Source of the DNA: Hyphomicrobiales bacterium
GTDB lineage: Bacteria > Pseudomonadota > Alphaproteobacteria > Rhizobiales > Rhizobiaceae
Assembly (NCBI GenBank): GCA_017305925.1
Contig: JAFKJW010000092.1
Span: 1 to 41,498 of the forward strand
Direction: 5' to 3'
Length of the DNA: 41,498 nucleotides
Shown: piece after piece, positions 1-7,841 of the stretch
How positions within the stretch are numbered: position 1 is the stretch's first letter
Layout: the number at the start of each line of letters is the position of its first letter
The notes under the pieces: generated by a model
Told to the model about the DNA's origin: nothing
Database searches by the model: none
Seen by the model: the letters and a program-made list of their open reading frames with translations, nothing else
Made by a program: the position numbers and the translations under genes

Positions 1-65
1 TCCGGAGCGCGCTTCTGGAGCTCGGACAGGATGTCCTCCAGACGGTCGCGCGCGGTCGCGGTCAT
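1..65 (-). CDS. Possible start of the next gene in the operon (5' fragment only)
   Basis: An ATG at 65 is preceded by a good Shine-Dalgarno sequence (GAGGAG about seven bases upstream) and opens a frame of 21 codons beginning MTATARDRLEDILSELQ before the window ends. The helical, charged start looks protein-like. The frame differs from that of the epimerase, so the two would overlap by at least 65 bases unless the epimerase frame is disturbed nearby. Too little is visible to name a family. Confidence 0.35.
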   Translation of the reverse strand, partial: MTATARDRLEDILSELQKRAP

Positions 66-966
66 CACCGTCTCCTCGCGCGTATCTGCGCCAGTCGTGC
101 TCCTCCCGGAATCCCAGGACCTCGTGGATCTTGCGGTTGGAGAGCGGCGCCTCGTAGCCTTCCATCCGGCGCGTGCGCGGCGTCTTCGGCGCCCATTTCG
201 CCAGGAACTCCTCGGTCGGCTGATCGGCGGTGATCGTGTCGTTGGTCGCGTTGAAGACCTGGAAGCCGAGACCGTCCTTCTCAAGGCACAGATGCACGAT
301 CTGGCCGAGGTCGCGCGCGTCGATGTAGCTCCACGCGTTGCGCTTCCTAAGCGGCGGGTTTTCCGCATAGGTCCTGAACGGCCCGTATTCGTGCGGCTCA
401 ATCACGTTGCCGATGCGCAACGCGTAGATGTCGGCGCCATAGCGGTCGGCGAAGGCCCGCGCCGTATGCTCGTTGAGCTGCTTGGACAGACCGTAGCTGT
501 CCATCGGGTCGATCTCGTAATCCTCCTCCAGCGGGAGGCGCTTGAAGTCCTTCTCTCCCTCCGCGAAGCAGACGCCGTAGGTCGTCTCGCTCGACGCGAT
601 GACCACCTTGCGGATGCCGAGCTTCATCGCCGCCTCGATCACATTGTAGGTGCCCATCACATTCGCCTGGAAGGTGACGTTGTCGGGCTGGATCAGCACG
701 CGCGGAACGGCCGCGAAGTGGACGACGGCGTCGATCTTCTTCGGTCCGCCGGGCTCTTCGTAGCCGTCAAAGCCGAAATGCATGGAGAGCGCGTTGAACA
801 CCTGCCCGCTGTCGGTCACGTCGGTGATCAGCGTGTTGACGCCCGGGCAATCGAGCGGCTTCAGGTCGACGTTCAAGATCTCGTAGTCGCCGCGCTCCTT
901 CAGCCACGGCACCACGTGCTTCCCGGCCTTGCCCGACCCACCTGTGAACACGATGCGCTTCATCAT
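1..966 (-). CDS. NAD-dependent epimerase/dehydratase (extended SDR), 3' end outside window
   Basis: The reading frame starts with two consecutive ATG codons at 966/963 and stays open to the window edge (322 codons seen). The N-terminus carries the Rossmann nucleotide-binding motif TGGSGKAG (residues 8-15). A serine-rich segment (ASSETTYG) is followed by the catalytic YGLSK with Tyr158 and Lys162, as in extended short-chain dehydrogenases such as UDP-glucose 4-epimerase relatives. The enzyme should be a cytoplasmic NAD(P)-dependent oxidoreductase or epimerase acting on a sugar or sugar derivative; the substrate cannot be read from sequence. It lies 114 bases downstream of the ABC transporter operon on the same strand and probably acts on the imported compound. 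The frame continues past the usual C-terminal HDWRRY region into about 19 unusual Arg/Gly/Pro-rich residues and overlaps a possible next start at 65, so a frame error near the edge is possible. Confidence 0.85.
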   Translation of the reverse strand, partial: MMKRIVFTGGSGKAGKHVVPWLKERGDYEILNVDLKPLDCPGVNTLITDVTDSGQVFNALSMHFGFDGYEEPGGPKKIDAVVHFAAVPRVLIQPDNVTFQANVMGTYNVIEAAMKLGIRKVVIASSETTYGVCFAEGEKDFKRLPLEEDYEIDPMDSYGLSKQLNEHTARAFADRYGADIYALRIGNVIEPHEYGPFRTYAENPPLRKRNAWSYIDARDLGQIVHLCLEKDGLGFQVFNATNDTITADQPTEEFLAKWAPKTPRTRRMEGYEAPLSNRKIHEVLGFREEHDWRRYARGDGDDRDRARPSGGHPVRAPEARSG

Positions 967-1080
967 CCCGATCCCCTGCGACCTTCAAGCCGGCGCGGCT
1001 GCCAGCCGCGCGCACTATCGCCGACCGCAGGGCCGCAGTCCATCGGTTGTGAAAAGTCGACGGAAGCCTCGCGTGAAGCC

Positions 1081-2166
1081 TCAGGCCTGATGCCGGAGGC
1101 TGACGCCCGTGCCGCGGTCGAACAGCGCCACCTTGTCGGCGTTCCAGCCGAAGCGCACGGTATCCTCGATGGCGAGCTCGGTCCGGGCCGGCGTGGTGGC
1201 GCGCAGGATCGTGTCGCCGACGCGCAGCGTGACGATCTTTTCCACGCCGTGGTTCTCCACGTCATGGACCAGCGCCTCGACCGGGCCGCCGGCCTCCAGC
1301 GTGACGTCTTCCGGCCGGATGCCGAAGGTGAGCAGGCGCTCGTCGGTCGCCGCGCCGGCCTTCGCCTTGCCGTCATAGGGCAGCTCGAAGCGCATCGGGT
1401 GGAAGACCGCGCGCCCGCCCGCAAGCCTGCCGTCGATCAGGTTCATCGGCGGCGAGCCGACGAAGGAGGCGACGAAGGTGTCGCGCGGATTGTTGTAGAT
1501 TTCCTGCGGCGTGCCGGTCTGGACCAGGCGGCCGTGGTTCAGGACGCCCACCTTGTCGCCCATAGACATGGCCTCGATCTGGTCGTGCGTGACGAACAGG
1601 AAGGTCTGGCCGAGATTCATCTGGATGTTTTTCAGTTCGGTGCGCAGCGCCTCGCGCAGCTTCGCGTCGAGCGCCGACAGCGGCTCGTCCATCAGGAACA
1701 CGCGCGGCTTGCGCACGATCGCCCGGCCGATGGAGACGCGCTGCATCTCGCCGCCGGAGAGGCGATCGGTCTTGCGCTCCAGCAGGTGCTCGATCCGCAA
1801 GGTCTTCGCCGCGCGGGCGACGCGCTCCCGGATCTCGTCGTCGGGCACGCGGCGGATCTTCGACTTCAGCGGAAATTCCAGGTTCTCGCGCACGGTGTAG
1901 CGCGGATAGAGGGAATATTGCTGGAGGACGAGCGCCACGTCGCGTTCGGCCGCGCCCCAGTCGGCGACGTCGACGCCGTCGATGACGACCTTGCCCTCGG
2001 TCGGCTTTTCGAGGCCGGCGACCAGCCGCAGCGTCGTCGTCTTGCCGGCGCCGGTTTCACCGAGCAGCACGAAGAACTCGCCATCGGCGATGTCGAGGCT
2101 GAGGTTCTTCAGCGCCGTGTGGTGGCCGAAGGTCTTGGTGATGTCGCGGAGTTCGATGCGGGCCAT
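1081..2166 (-). CDS. Sugar/polyol ABC transporter ATP-binding protein (second ATPase)
   Basis: A 361-residue ATPase of the MalK/UgpC (CUT1) type. It shows Walker A GETGAGKTT (about residues 36-44), signature LSGGEMQR, Walker B VFLMDEPLSALD, the H-loop in FVTHDQIEAM, and a C-terminal TOBE-like regulatory region with the PEDV element. It would power import of a carbohydrate or polyol through the two permeases encoded upstream. The start at 2166 lies three bases after the stop of the first ATPase, so the two are cotranscribed and probably form a heteromeric ATPase pair, as in the glycerol transporter GlpST of rhizobia. The glutamate in Walker A (GETGAGK rather than the usual GPSGCGK) is a conservative peculiarity. 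Substrate unknown. Confidence 0.93.
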   Translation of the reverse strand: MARIELRDITKTFGHHTALKNLSLDIADGEFFVLLGETGAGKTTTLRLVAGLEKPTEGKVVIDGVDVADWGAAERDVALVLQQYSLYPRYTVRENLEFPLKSKIRRVPDDEIRERVARAAKTLRIEHLLERKTDRLSGGEMQRVSIGRAIVRKPRVFLMDEPLSALDAKLREALRTELKNIQMNLGQTFLFVTHDQIEAMSMGDKVGVLNHGRLVQTGTPQEIYNNPRDTFVASFVGSPPMNLIDGRLAGGRAVFHPMRFELPYDGKAKAGAATDERLLTFGIRPEDVTLEAGGPVEALVHDVENHGVEKIVTLRVGDTILRATTPARTELAIEDTVRFGWNADKVALFDRGTGVSLRHQA

Positions 2167-2169
2167 GGA

Positions 2170-3279
2170 TCAGAGCCTCACGCCGAGCGAGTTGCCGCTG
2201 GCGGTGTCGAAGAAATGCGCCTGCGCCGGATCGATCTTCGCCCAGACGCGCTCGCCGGCCCGCGGCACGAAACCCGACCGCGTGCGGGCGCGCAGCATCT
2301 GGGAGCCCACCTTCAGGTCCACGATGTCGTAGGATCCGAGCGGCTCGATGATATGCGCCTCGACCGGCAGATAGCCGTCCTGCGCCTCGCGGGCGACCAG
2401 CACGCCTTCCGGCCGGATACCGAGCGCCAGGTCGCTTTTCGCACTCCGGGCCGCGTCCAGCATGCCGAGCAGGCTGCCCGGAAAGCCGAACCCCTCGGCG
2501 GACCCTTCGACGGCGACATTCGCGTCATCGCCGTTCCGCGAGACGGTGGCCTTCGCCAGGTTCATCACCGGGCTGCCGACGAACTGCGCCACGAACATGT
2601 TGGCCGGACGGGCATACACCTCTTCCGGCGAGCCGACCTGCTGGAGCACGCCCTCATGCATGATGACGATGCGGTCGGCGAGGCTCATCGCCTCGATCTG
2701 GTCGTGGGTGACGTAGATGGTGGTCGAGCCCTGCTTGAGGTGGAGCCGCTTGATCTCGGCCCGCATCTCCTCGCGCAGCTTGGCGTCGAGCGCGCCGATC
2801 GGCTCGTCCATCAGCATCGCCTTGGGGCGGCGCACCAGCGCCCGGCCGATCGCCACACGCTGCATGTCGCCACCGGAGAGCGCGGAGGGCTTCCTGTTCA
2901 GCAGATTGCCGATGCGCAGCACGCCGGCGATCTCGCGCACCGCCTTGTCGACCTCGCCCTTGCTCATGCGCGTGGCGCGCAGCGGAAAGGCGATGTTCTC
3001 GTAGACGGTCATGTGCGGATAGAGCGAGAAGGACTGGAACACCATGGCGATGTCCCGGTCTGAGCATTTGAGGTGCTGCACCGGCTGGCCGTCGATCAGG
3101 ATGTCGCCCTCGTCGATGGTCTCCAGCCCCGCCACCGCACGCAGCGTCGTGGTCTTGCCGCAGCCGGACTGGCCGAGCAGCACGATGAACTCGTTGTCCT
3201 CGATCTTCAGGTTCAGGTCCTTGATGACCTGGACAGCGCCGAAGAATTTCTGGATTGCACGAAGCTCGATCGAGGTCAT
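2170..3279 (-). CDS. Sugar/polyol ABC transporter ATP-binding protein (first ATPase)
   Basis: A 369-residue MalK/UgpC-type ATPase with Walker A GQSGCGKTT, signature LSGGDMQR, Walker B AMLMDEPIGALD, the switch histidine in YVTHDQIEAM, and a C-terminal TOBE domain with IRPEG. I chose the ATG at 3279 (MTSIELRAIQ) because it is where similarity to the family begins and because it overlaps the stop of the preceding small membrane-protein gene in an ATGA arrangement, the usual sign of translational coupling. A longer frame reaching 3411 adds only residues that shadow the small gene. It would form the nucleotide-binding pair with the ATPase downstream. Confidence 0.93.
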   Translation of the reverse strand: MTSIELRAIQKFFGAVQVIKDLNLKIEDNEFIVLLGQSGCGKTTTLRAVAGLETIDEGDILIDGQPVQHLKCSDRDIAMVFQSFSLYPHMTVYENIAFPLRATRMSKGEVDKAVREIAGVLRIGNLLNRKPSALSGGDMQRVAIGRALVRRPKAMLMDEPIGALDAKLREEMRAEIKRLHLKQGSTTIYVTHDQIEAMSLADRIVIMHEGVLQQVGSPEEVYARPANMFVAQFVGSPVMNLAKATVSRNGDDANVAVEGSAEGFGFPGSLLGMLDAARSAKSDLALGIRPEGVLVAREAQDGYLPVEAHIIEPLGSYDIVDLKVGSQMLRARTRSGFVPRAGERVWAKIDPAQAHFFDTASGNSLGVRL

Positions 3280-3485
3280 CCGTGATGGTCCTCGTTCCTG
3301 AGGGGATCGGCCTCCTTCGGCGCGGGCGCCCCGAACCAGCCGGTGAACATAAAGGTGAGCAGGCCGACGATGATGATCGTCAGCCCGTAGCGGTGCAGGA
3401 ACAGGCTCCACGGCTGGCAGAGCAGCACGATGCCGGCGATCATCACGATCTCGGCGATGCGCTGGAGTTTGTAGCCCGGGATCAT
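3276..3485 (-). CDS. Small membrane protein of the ABC operon (69 residues)
   Basis: The protein starts MIPGYKLQRI and has two hydrophobic stretches (about residues 11-30 and 35-51) with a charged C-terminus, so it should be a two-helix inner-membrane protein. Its ATG overlaps the TGA of the upstream permease (ATGA at 3482-3485), and its own TGA overlaps the ATG of the downstream ATPase (3276-3279). This double overlap places it firmly in the operon and implies coupled translation. Small membrane proteins occur in some rhizobial sugar and glycerol ABC operons (for example DUF2160 proteins), but I cannot assign this one to a named family. An accessory role in permease assembly is inference. 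Confidence 0.8.
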   Translation of the reverse strand: MIPGYKLQRIAEIVMIAGIVLLCQPWSLFLHRYGLTIIIVGLLTFMFTGWFGAPAPKEADPLRNEDHHG

Positions 3486-4441
3486 TTGCGGATCGCTCCG
3501 AAGGACATGCCGCGCAGGAGATGGTTGCGCAGGAGGAAGGTGAAGATCGCCACCGGCAGCAGGAACAGCACCGTGCCCGCCGCGATGACCGTCCAGTCCG
3601 GCAGGCCGGATCCGACCTGGCTCGGGATGAAGGGCGGCGCGGTCTGGGCGCGGCGGTTGGTCATGATGAGCGCGAAGGCGTATTCGTTCCAGGCCGTGAT
3701 GAAGCAGAACACGGCCGTCGCAGCGATGCCGGTGGCCGCCTCCGGCAGCACGACCTTGAAGAAGGCCTGCATGCGCGTGTAGCCGTCGACCAGCGCCGCC
3801 TCCTCGTATTCCTTCGGGATCTCGTCGATGAAGCCCTTCATCAGCCAGACCGAGAAGGAGAGGTTGAAGGCCGTGTAGAGGATGATCAGGCCCCAATGCG
3901 TGTCGTTGAGGCCGACCACGCGGTACATCAGGAACATCGGGATCGCGACGACGACGGGCGGCAGCATGCGCGTCGAGAGGATGAAGAAGAGCAGGTCCCC
4001 CTCCCCCTTCATCTTGAAGCGCGAGAAGCCGTAGGCCGTGAACGTCCCCATGCCGACGGCGAGAACGGTCGAGGTGATCGCCACGATGAGCGAATTCATG
4101 AAGCGGTCCGGATAGGCGGAGAACTGGACCTGACCCTTGCCGTCGCGGTTCACCTTCTCGCCGCCGTCGAAGACGATGCGCTCCCACCAGGGGGCGGCCG
4201 CATAGTCCTCCGGCGACGGCGGCGCGCGGAGTTGCGAGCGCTTGGTGAACAGCTTCACATAGGGCGAGACCTCGGGCTGGAAGACGACCGTCGGCGGCAC
4301 GGTGGTCGCCAGGTTGCGCGGCTTGAACGAGGTGGAGACGATCCAGTAGATCGGCGCCAGGAAGATCAGCGTGATGACGATCACCGCCGCGATCGCGACG
4401 CGATTGAGCGTGACTTCGGTGGAGGTGCGGACGGCGGCCAT
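3482..4441 (-). CDS. Carbohydrate ABC transporter permease, MalG type
   Basis: A 319-residue inner-membrane permease of the binding-protein-dependent (CUT1) family. An N-terminal membrane segment (IAAVIVITLIFLAPIYWIV) is followed by a periplasmic loop of about 90 residues and five more membrane segments. The cytoplasmic EAA loop reads EEAALVDGYTRMQAFFKVVLP, with the conserved Gly that docks into the ATPase. It starts one base after the stop of the other permease (TGA-G-ATG) with AAGGAG seven bases upstream. The periplasmic insert carries a hydrophilic segment (about residues 60-110) longer than in the shortest MalG proteins. Substrate is not determinable from the sequence. Confidence 0.93.
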   Translation of the reverse strand: MAAVRTSTEVTLNRVAIAAVIVITLIFLAPIYWIVSTSFKPRNLATTVPPTVVFQPEVSPYVKLFTKRSQLRAPPSPEDYAAAPWWERIVFDGGEKVNRDGKGQVQFSAYPDRFMNSLIVAITSTVLAVGMGTFTAYGFSRFKMKGEGDLLFFILSTRMLPPVVVAIPMFLMYRVVGLNDTHWGLIILYTAFNLSFSVWLMKGFIDEIPKEYEEAALVDGYTRMQAFFKVVLPEAATGIAATAVFCFITAWNEYAFALIMTNRRAQTAPPFIPSQVGSGLPDWTVIAAGTVLFLLPVAIFTFLLRNHLLRGMSFGAIRK

Positions 4442-4442
4442 C

Positions 4443-5348
4443 TCAGCGCTCCTTCACCTTGTTGAGGTATTTGACATAGATGTTGGTGATGGCCAGCACC
4501 ATGATGAGCACGATATAGGCGAGCGCGCAGGAGCGCCCCGTCTGCCACTCCTGGAACGCCATCTTGTAGAGGCGGATCGAGATCACCTCCGTCGTCGGCT
4601 GGCTGGTCAGGATGTAGGCGAGGTCGAAGGTCTTGAAGGCCTCCATCGTCCTGAAGATGATCGCGATCATCAGGATCGGTGCCACCAGCGGCAGGGTGAT
4701 GCGGAAGAAGGTGTAGAACGGCCCGGCCCTATCGATCGCCGCCGCCTCGTAGAGATGCTTCGGCACCGCCGACAGGCCGGCCAGCGACAAGAGCATGACG
4801 AAGGGCGACCACATCCAGATGTCGGTCAGCGCGACGGCATAGAGCGCCATGTCGGGATTGGCGAGCCATTCGAAGGTGCCGAGCCCCAGCGCGTAATTGA
4901 TGATGCCGAAGGACGGGTCGTAGAGCAGCTTCCAGAACAGGCCGACGACGGCCATGGACAGCATCATCGGCAGCAGCAGCAGGGTCGTGATCAGCCCCTT
5001 CATCGGGATGTCGCGATTGAGCAGCATGGCCGTGCCGAAGCCGACCAGGACCTGCCCGACGACCGAGACGATCACGTATTTCGCGGTAATGGAGAAGTTC
5101 GACCAGATATAGGGGTCGTTCAGCAGCTCGCGGTAGTTTTGCAACCCGACGAAGTTCGCCGGCGCGTTGGTCGAGGCGCGGAAGTCCGTGAACGAGTAGC
5201 CGAGCGAGTAGATCAGCGGAAAGATGTTGAAGACGATCAGGAAAAGGATGGTCGGGACGATGAAGAGGTTGCGGATCGCGAGGTCGCTCATGCCGCGCGC
5301 TGCGGCGCGCGACTTCGGATCCAGCGTCGTCATGACTGCGGTGGCCAA
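4443..5348 (-). CDS. Carbohydrate ABC transporter permease, MalF/UgpA type
   Basis: A 301-residue permease with six predicted membrane segments, beginning with FIVPTILFLIVFNIFPLIYS. The EAA loop reads YEAAAIDRAGPFYTFFRITLP. It pairs with the downstream MalG-type permease to form the translocation pore. The start is most likely the TTG at 5348, because a strong GGAGG lies six bases upstream. The in-frame ATG at 5333 has no Shine-Dalgarno sequence. It follows the binding-protein gene by 73 bases, enough for a post-transcriptional attenuation hairpin, though I see no strong one. Confidence 0.92.
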   Translation of the reverse strand: MATAVMTTLDPKSRAAARGMSDLAIRNLFIVPTILFLIVFNIFPLIYSLGYSFTDFRASTNAPANFVGLQNYRELLNDPYIWSNFSITAKYVIVSVVGQVLVGFGTAMLLNRDIPMKGLITTLLLLPMMLSMAVVGLFWKLLYDPSFGIINYALGLGTFEWLANPDMALYAVALTDIWMWSPFVMLLSLAGLSAVPKHLYEAAAIDRAGPFYTFFRITLPLVAPILMIAIIFRTMEAFKTFDLAYILTSQPTTEVISIRLYKMAFQEWQTGRSCALAYIVLIMVLAITNIYVKYLNKVKER

Positions 5349-5421
5349 TACTCTCCTCCCCTGAGAGTTTTCGCGGAGACGGAGGGGGCGGGTGTCGTCC
5401 CCTCCGCCGATGTCGTGCGGC

Positions 5422-6725
5422 CTACTGGCCGCGGCCGTACTTCTTGAACGTCGCGTTCCAGTCCTGGGCCAGAGCGTCGAGCGTGTCCTTCGACGTGCCC
5501 TCGCCGCCGACGATCGCCGGATAGAGACGCTGGTTCAACTGCTGGAGAAGCTCTGCGTACTCCGGCACGGCCCAGAAATCCTTGACCTTGAACATCGTGT
5601 CGTAGAACGCCTTGTTGTATGGCGTGGCGTTCTGGAACTCGGCCGATTCCAGGACGGCCTTGTTGCAGGTATAGCCGCCCAGCTCGGCCCACTTCTTCTG
5701 CGTCTCGTCCTTGATGAACCACTCCAGGAACTTCATCGCCTCTTCCTTGTTCTCGGAATAGGAGACGACGGAGATACCCTGCCCGCCGAGCGCGGCGAAC
5801 TGGTCGCCGTCAGGCCCCGGAGGATTGGCGAAGAAGCCGGTCACCTTGGCGTTCGGGTTCGAGGCCTCGTTCACCAATGCCGGGAAGAAGGCGAAGAAGT
5901 TCATGCTCATCGCCGCAAGATTCTCGGTGATGGCTTGGTTGTCCTCCGCGAAGAAGGTCTTGGCCCAGCCCGGCGGCGTGAACTTGTAGAGCTCCTTGTA
6001 GGCGTCGAGCGCGGCCACCGCCTTGTCCGAGTTGATGAAGCCGTCGACCTTGTAGGTCGAATAGTCGCCAAGGTCGCCGCCGAAGGAGAACAGCGCGTTC
6101 TCGAAGCCCATCGCCATCGCGTCGTAGGAATTGTCCGTGTAGATCGCGCGTACCGCTTTTCGTCCGGACGATAGAAGAACTCGGCGATGTCGCGGAGCTG
6201 CTTCCAGTCCTTCGGTACATCGAGGTCGTAGCCGTACTTGGCCTTGAACGCCTCCTTTTCCTTCGGATCCTCGAACCAGTCCTTGCGGTAGGACCAGCCC
6301 ACCGCGTCGCCTTCGGCGGGAATCGACCAGTATTTGCCGCTGCCGCCGGGATATTCGGAATAGAACTTGACCGTCGCCGGAGCCATCTTGTCCAGGACGT
6401 TGTTGTTTTTCACGAAATCGGTCAGGTCGACATAGTGGCCGCCTTCCGAGGCGGCTCCCAGCCACTGCGAGTCGCCGACGATGAGGTCGTAGGCGCTGCC
6501 CTTGGCGTTGAACTCCGAGAAAGCCTTGGTCTGGAAGTCCGCCCAGGGCGTCGTCTCGACGGTGACCTTGACCCCGGTCTCCTTCTCATACTCGTTGCCG
6601 AGCTCCTGCAGGTAGTTGGACGGGTCCCACTCGGCCCAGAAGATCGTCAGCTCCGTCGCGAAAGCCGACGACGCGTACACCATCATGGAAACACCGGCAG
6701 CCAAGCCGGCCAATACTGTGCGCAT
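5422..6725 (-). pseudogene. ABC transporter substrate-binding protein, frameshifted near 6150
   Basis: A family-1 extracellular solute-binding protein split over two frames. The first part starts at the ATG at 6725 (GGGAGG seven bases upstream) with a signal peptide (MRTVLAGLAAGVSMMVYASSAFA, cleaved after AFA) and mature ELTIFWAEWDPSN. It reads correctly to RPDEKRY. Family similarity then resumes in another frame at IYTDNSYDAMAMGFENALF and runs to the stop at 5422. The total length is 3n+2, which fits a net loss of about 4 bases around 6145-6155 where a short GV dipeptide would be expected. An intact version would have about 435 residues. It is the first gene of the operon and would deliver the substrate to the two permeases. 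It may be a true mutation or a sequencing or assembly error; the downstream coding sequence shows no other decay, which favours a recent event or an error. Confidence 0.85.
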
Positions 6726-6910
6726 CCTGGTTCCTCCCTTTAGCGCGTCGTTCCCACCATCACCGCGGCAGCCTTGCCCGCTGTCCCGCCGATGGCCCGC
6801 CTCACGGCAGATTCCTGCCTTCTTCTCCTCCGGTCGGCCTTGCAGGCTCCAGGCAAACCACCCGGATCGCATGCATCCACGCAACCCGGAACTCGCTTTA
6901 CTCTTTCATC

Positions 6911-6939
6911 TGGTATTACCAATTCTCAAGAACGGTCAA
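6911..6939 (-). promoter_or_regulatory. Putative promoter of the ABC operon with overlapping GntR-type operator
   Basis: On the minus strand TTGACC (6934-6939) could serve as a -35 box. A -10-like TAATAC lies at 6913-6918 with a short 15-base spacer. The perfect palindrome TGGTATTACCA (6911-6921) covers the -10. It matches the TNGTNNNACNA half-site pattern bound by FadR-subfamily GntR repressors. Such an operator on the -10 would suit substrate-dependent derepression of the transporter. The regulator is not seen in this window. The promoter boxes are weak; the palindrome is exact. Confidence 0.45.
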
Positions 6940-7089
6940 GAGCTTTCTCATCTGTCCGCAAGATGCAGAAATCCTCAATCGGGCGCAAAGGTATCAGAAT
7001 ACTCGACATTTTGAATTCTTTCCCGTAGCGGCGAACCGCCATGCGCCCCTATCCGCTTTCCGCTCCGGCGGCGGTTTTTCCCGCCCGTT

Positions 7090-7100
7090 TGGTCAGACCA
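7090..7100. promoter_or_regulatory. Second FadR/GntR-type palindrome
   Basis: The exact palindrome TGGTCAGACCA lies ten bases beyond the tetR stop codon. It matches the core of the E. coli FadR consensus (TGGTNNGACCA) and the same TGGT-N3-ACCA pattern as the site at 6911, 179 bases away. Two sites of one type in the same intergenic region suggest a shared regulator, perhaps acting with looping. This is inference from pattern only. Confidence 0.35.
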
Positions 7101-7109
7101 GATTGAAGA

Positions 7110-7748
7110 TCACTCCTTGCATCCGCCCGCCTGCGAAACCGCCGCCTCGACAAGCGCGTCGGCGGCCCACACGATCACTTCCCTGGCCTCGGCGCTGTCG
7201 GCGCCCCAGATGTCCTTGAGGACGATCAGCGCCTCCACCCCGAAAAGAAGCGACAGCGCCCGGATCAGGCGCCCGGCGTCCTCCTCCGGCAATCCGGCGG
7301 AGGAGCGCGTGACGGCTTCGCTCAGCAGCTTGACCCGATGCCCCCTCTTGAAGGGCGCATCGGCGCCGGCCTCGCCCTCGGTCATTTGCGGGCGCTGGTC
7401 GATGGCATGCCGGAGCGCTGCTCGAAACGTCGCCTCGAAGGCTTCGATGCGCGGGATCGACCCCACCAGCAGGTCGTTCACCCGCGCCCGCACGTCTTTC
7501 GCCGGCGAATGCCAATCGAGGATCGGGCCCAGCGCCTCGTCGACCACGGCCTCCACGAGGGCCGCCTGGCTTGGGAAATAGCGATAGGCGGTGGCGCGCG
7601 ACACGTCCGCCGCGGCCGCCACCTCGCTGACGGAGGGAACGAGGCCGTCCTGCATCAGCCGCGTCGCTACGGCGAGCATCAGGCGGCGCGTGCGCGCCCT
7701 CGCGCCGCGCTCCGCCGGCGCCTCGGATCGTTGACGTGAGACGTCCAT
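7110..7748 (-). CDS. TetR/AcrR family transcriptional repressor
   Basis: A 212-residue protein with a typical TetR N-terminal helix-turn-helix (PSVSEVAAAADVSRATAYRYF, followed by SQAALVEAVV) and a helical, poorly conserved C-terminal ligand domain. The ATG at 7748 (MDVSRQRSEA) is the only reasonable start; a much longer frame extending to 9809 is a shadow of the genes on the other strand. It is divergent from the Tm-1-like gene with 93 bases between them. It most likely represses both itself and the divergent cassette through the palindrome at 7748-7760. The inducer is unknown but probably a substrate of the cassette. Confidence 0.92.
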   Translation of the reverse strand: MDVSRQRSEAPAERGARARTRRLMLAVATRLMQDGLVPSVSEVAAAADVSRATAYRYFPSQAALVEAVVDEALGPILDWHSPAKDVRARVNDLLVGSIPRIEAFEATFRAALRHAIDQRPQMTEGEAGADAPFKRGHRVKLLSEAVTRSSAGLPEEDAGRLIRALSLLFGVEALIVLKDIWGADSAEAREVIVWAADALVEAAVSQAGGCKE

Positions 7749-7759
7749 ATCAATATGAT
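7731..7759 (+). promoter_or_regulatory. Sigma-70 promoter of the Tm-1-like cassette
   Basis: TTGACG (7731-7736), a 17-base spacer and TATGAT (7754-7759) form a near-consensus housekeeping promoter pointing at the gene at 7842. Its -35 box lies inside the first codons of tetR. The start point would be near 7766, giving a leader of about 76 bases. Confidence 0.6.
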
Positions 7760-7760
7760 A
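7748..7760. promoter_or_regulatory. Probable TetR operator over both -10 boxes
   Basis: TATCA-ATA-TGATA is a 13-base palindrome that starts on the first base of the tetR start codon. It covers the -10 box of the rightward promoter (7754-7759) and that of the leftward promoter (7755-7760). A repressor bound here would block both directions. Confidence 0.5.
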
Positions 7761-7783
7761 CGCACATCTCAAAACAATGGCAA
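7755..7783 (-). promoter_or_regulatory. Promoter of tetR, apparently leaderless
   Basis: On the minus strand TTGCCA (7778-7783), a 17-base spacer and TATCAT (7755-7760, five of six consensus bases) predict a start point around 7748, which is the A of the tetR ATG. No Shine-Dalgarno sequence could then be transcribed, so translation would be leaderless. Confidence 0.5.
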
Positions 7784-7841
7784 CGGGCGCCATTGACGGC
7801 TCGACGACGCAAGGAACGGCCGGGCTCCGGCGGGAGGAAGC

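Larger units (their letters stand above)
6726..7109. other. Intergenic region between ABC operon and tetR
   Basis: No convincing gene lies in these 384 bases. The stretch 6890-7025 is clearly more AT-rich than its surroundings and holds the presumed operon promoter. The part nearest the binding-protein gene (6726-6890) would be the leader. Short frames here are not protein-like. Confidence 0.6.

Noticed and set aside
31-3063. 1010-codon plus-strand open frame opposite the epimerase and ATPase genes
   Set aside because: The translation is Arg/Ala/His/Leu-rich with no domain and mirrors the minus-strand codons of well-identified ABC genes; typical GC shadow.
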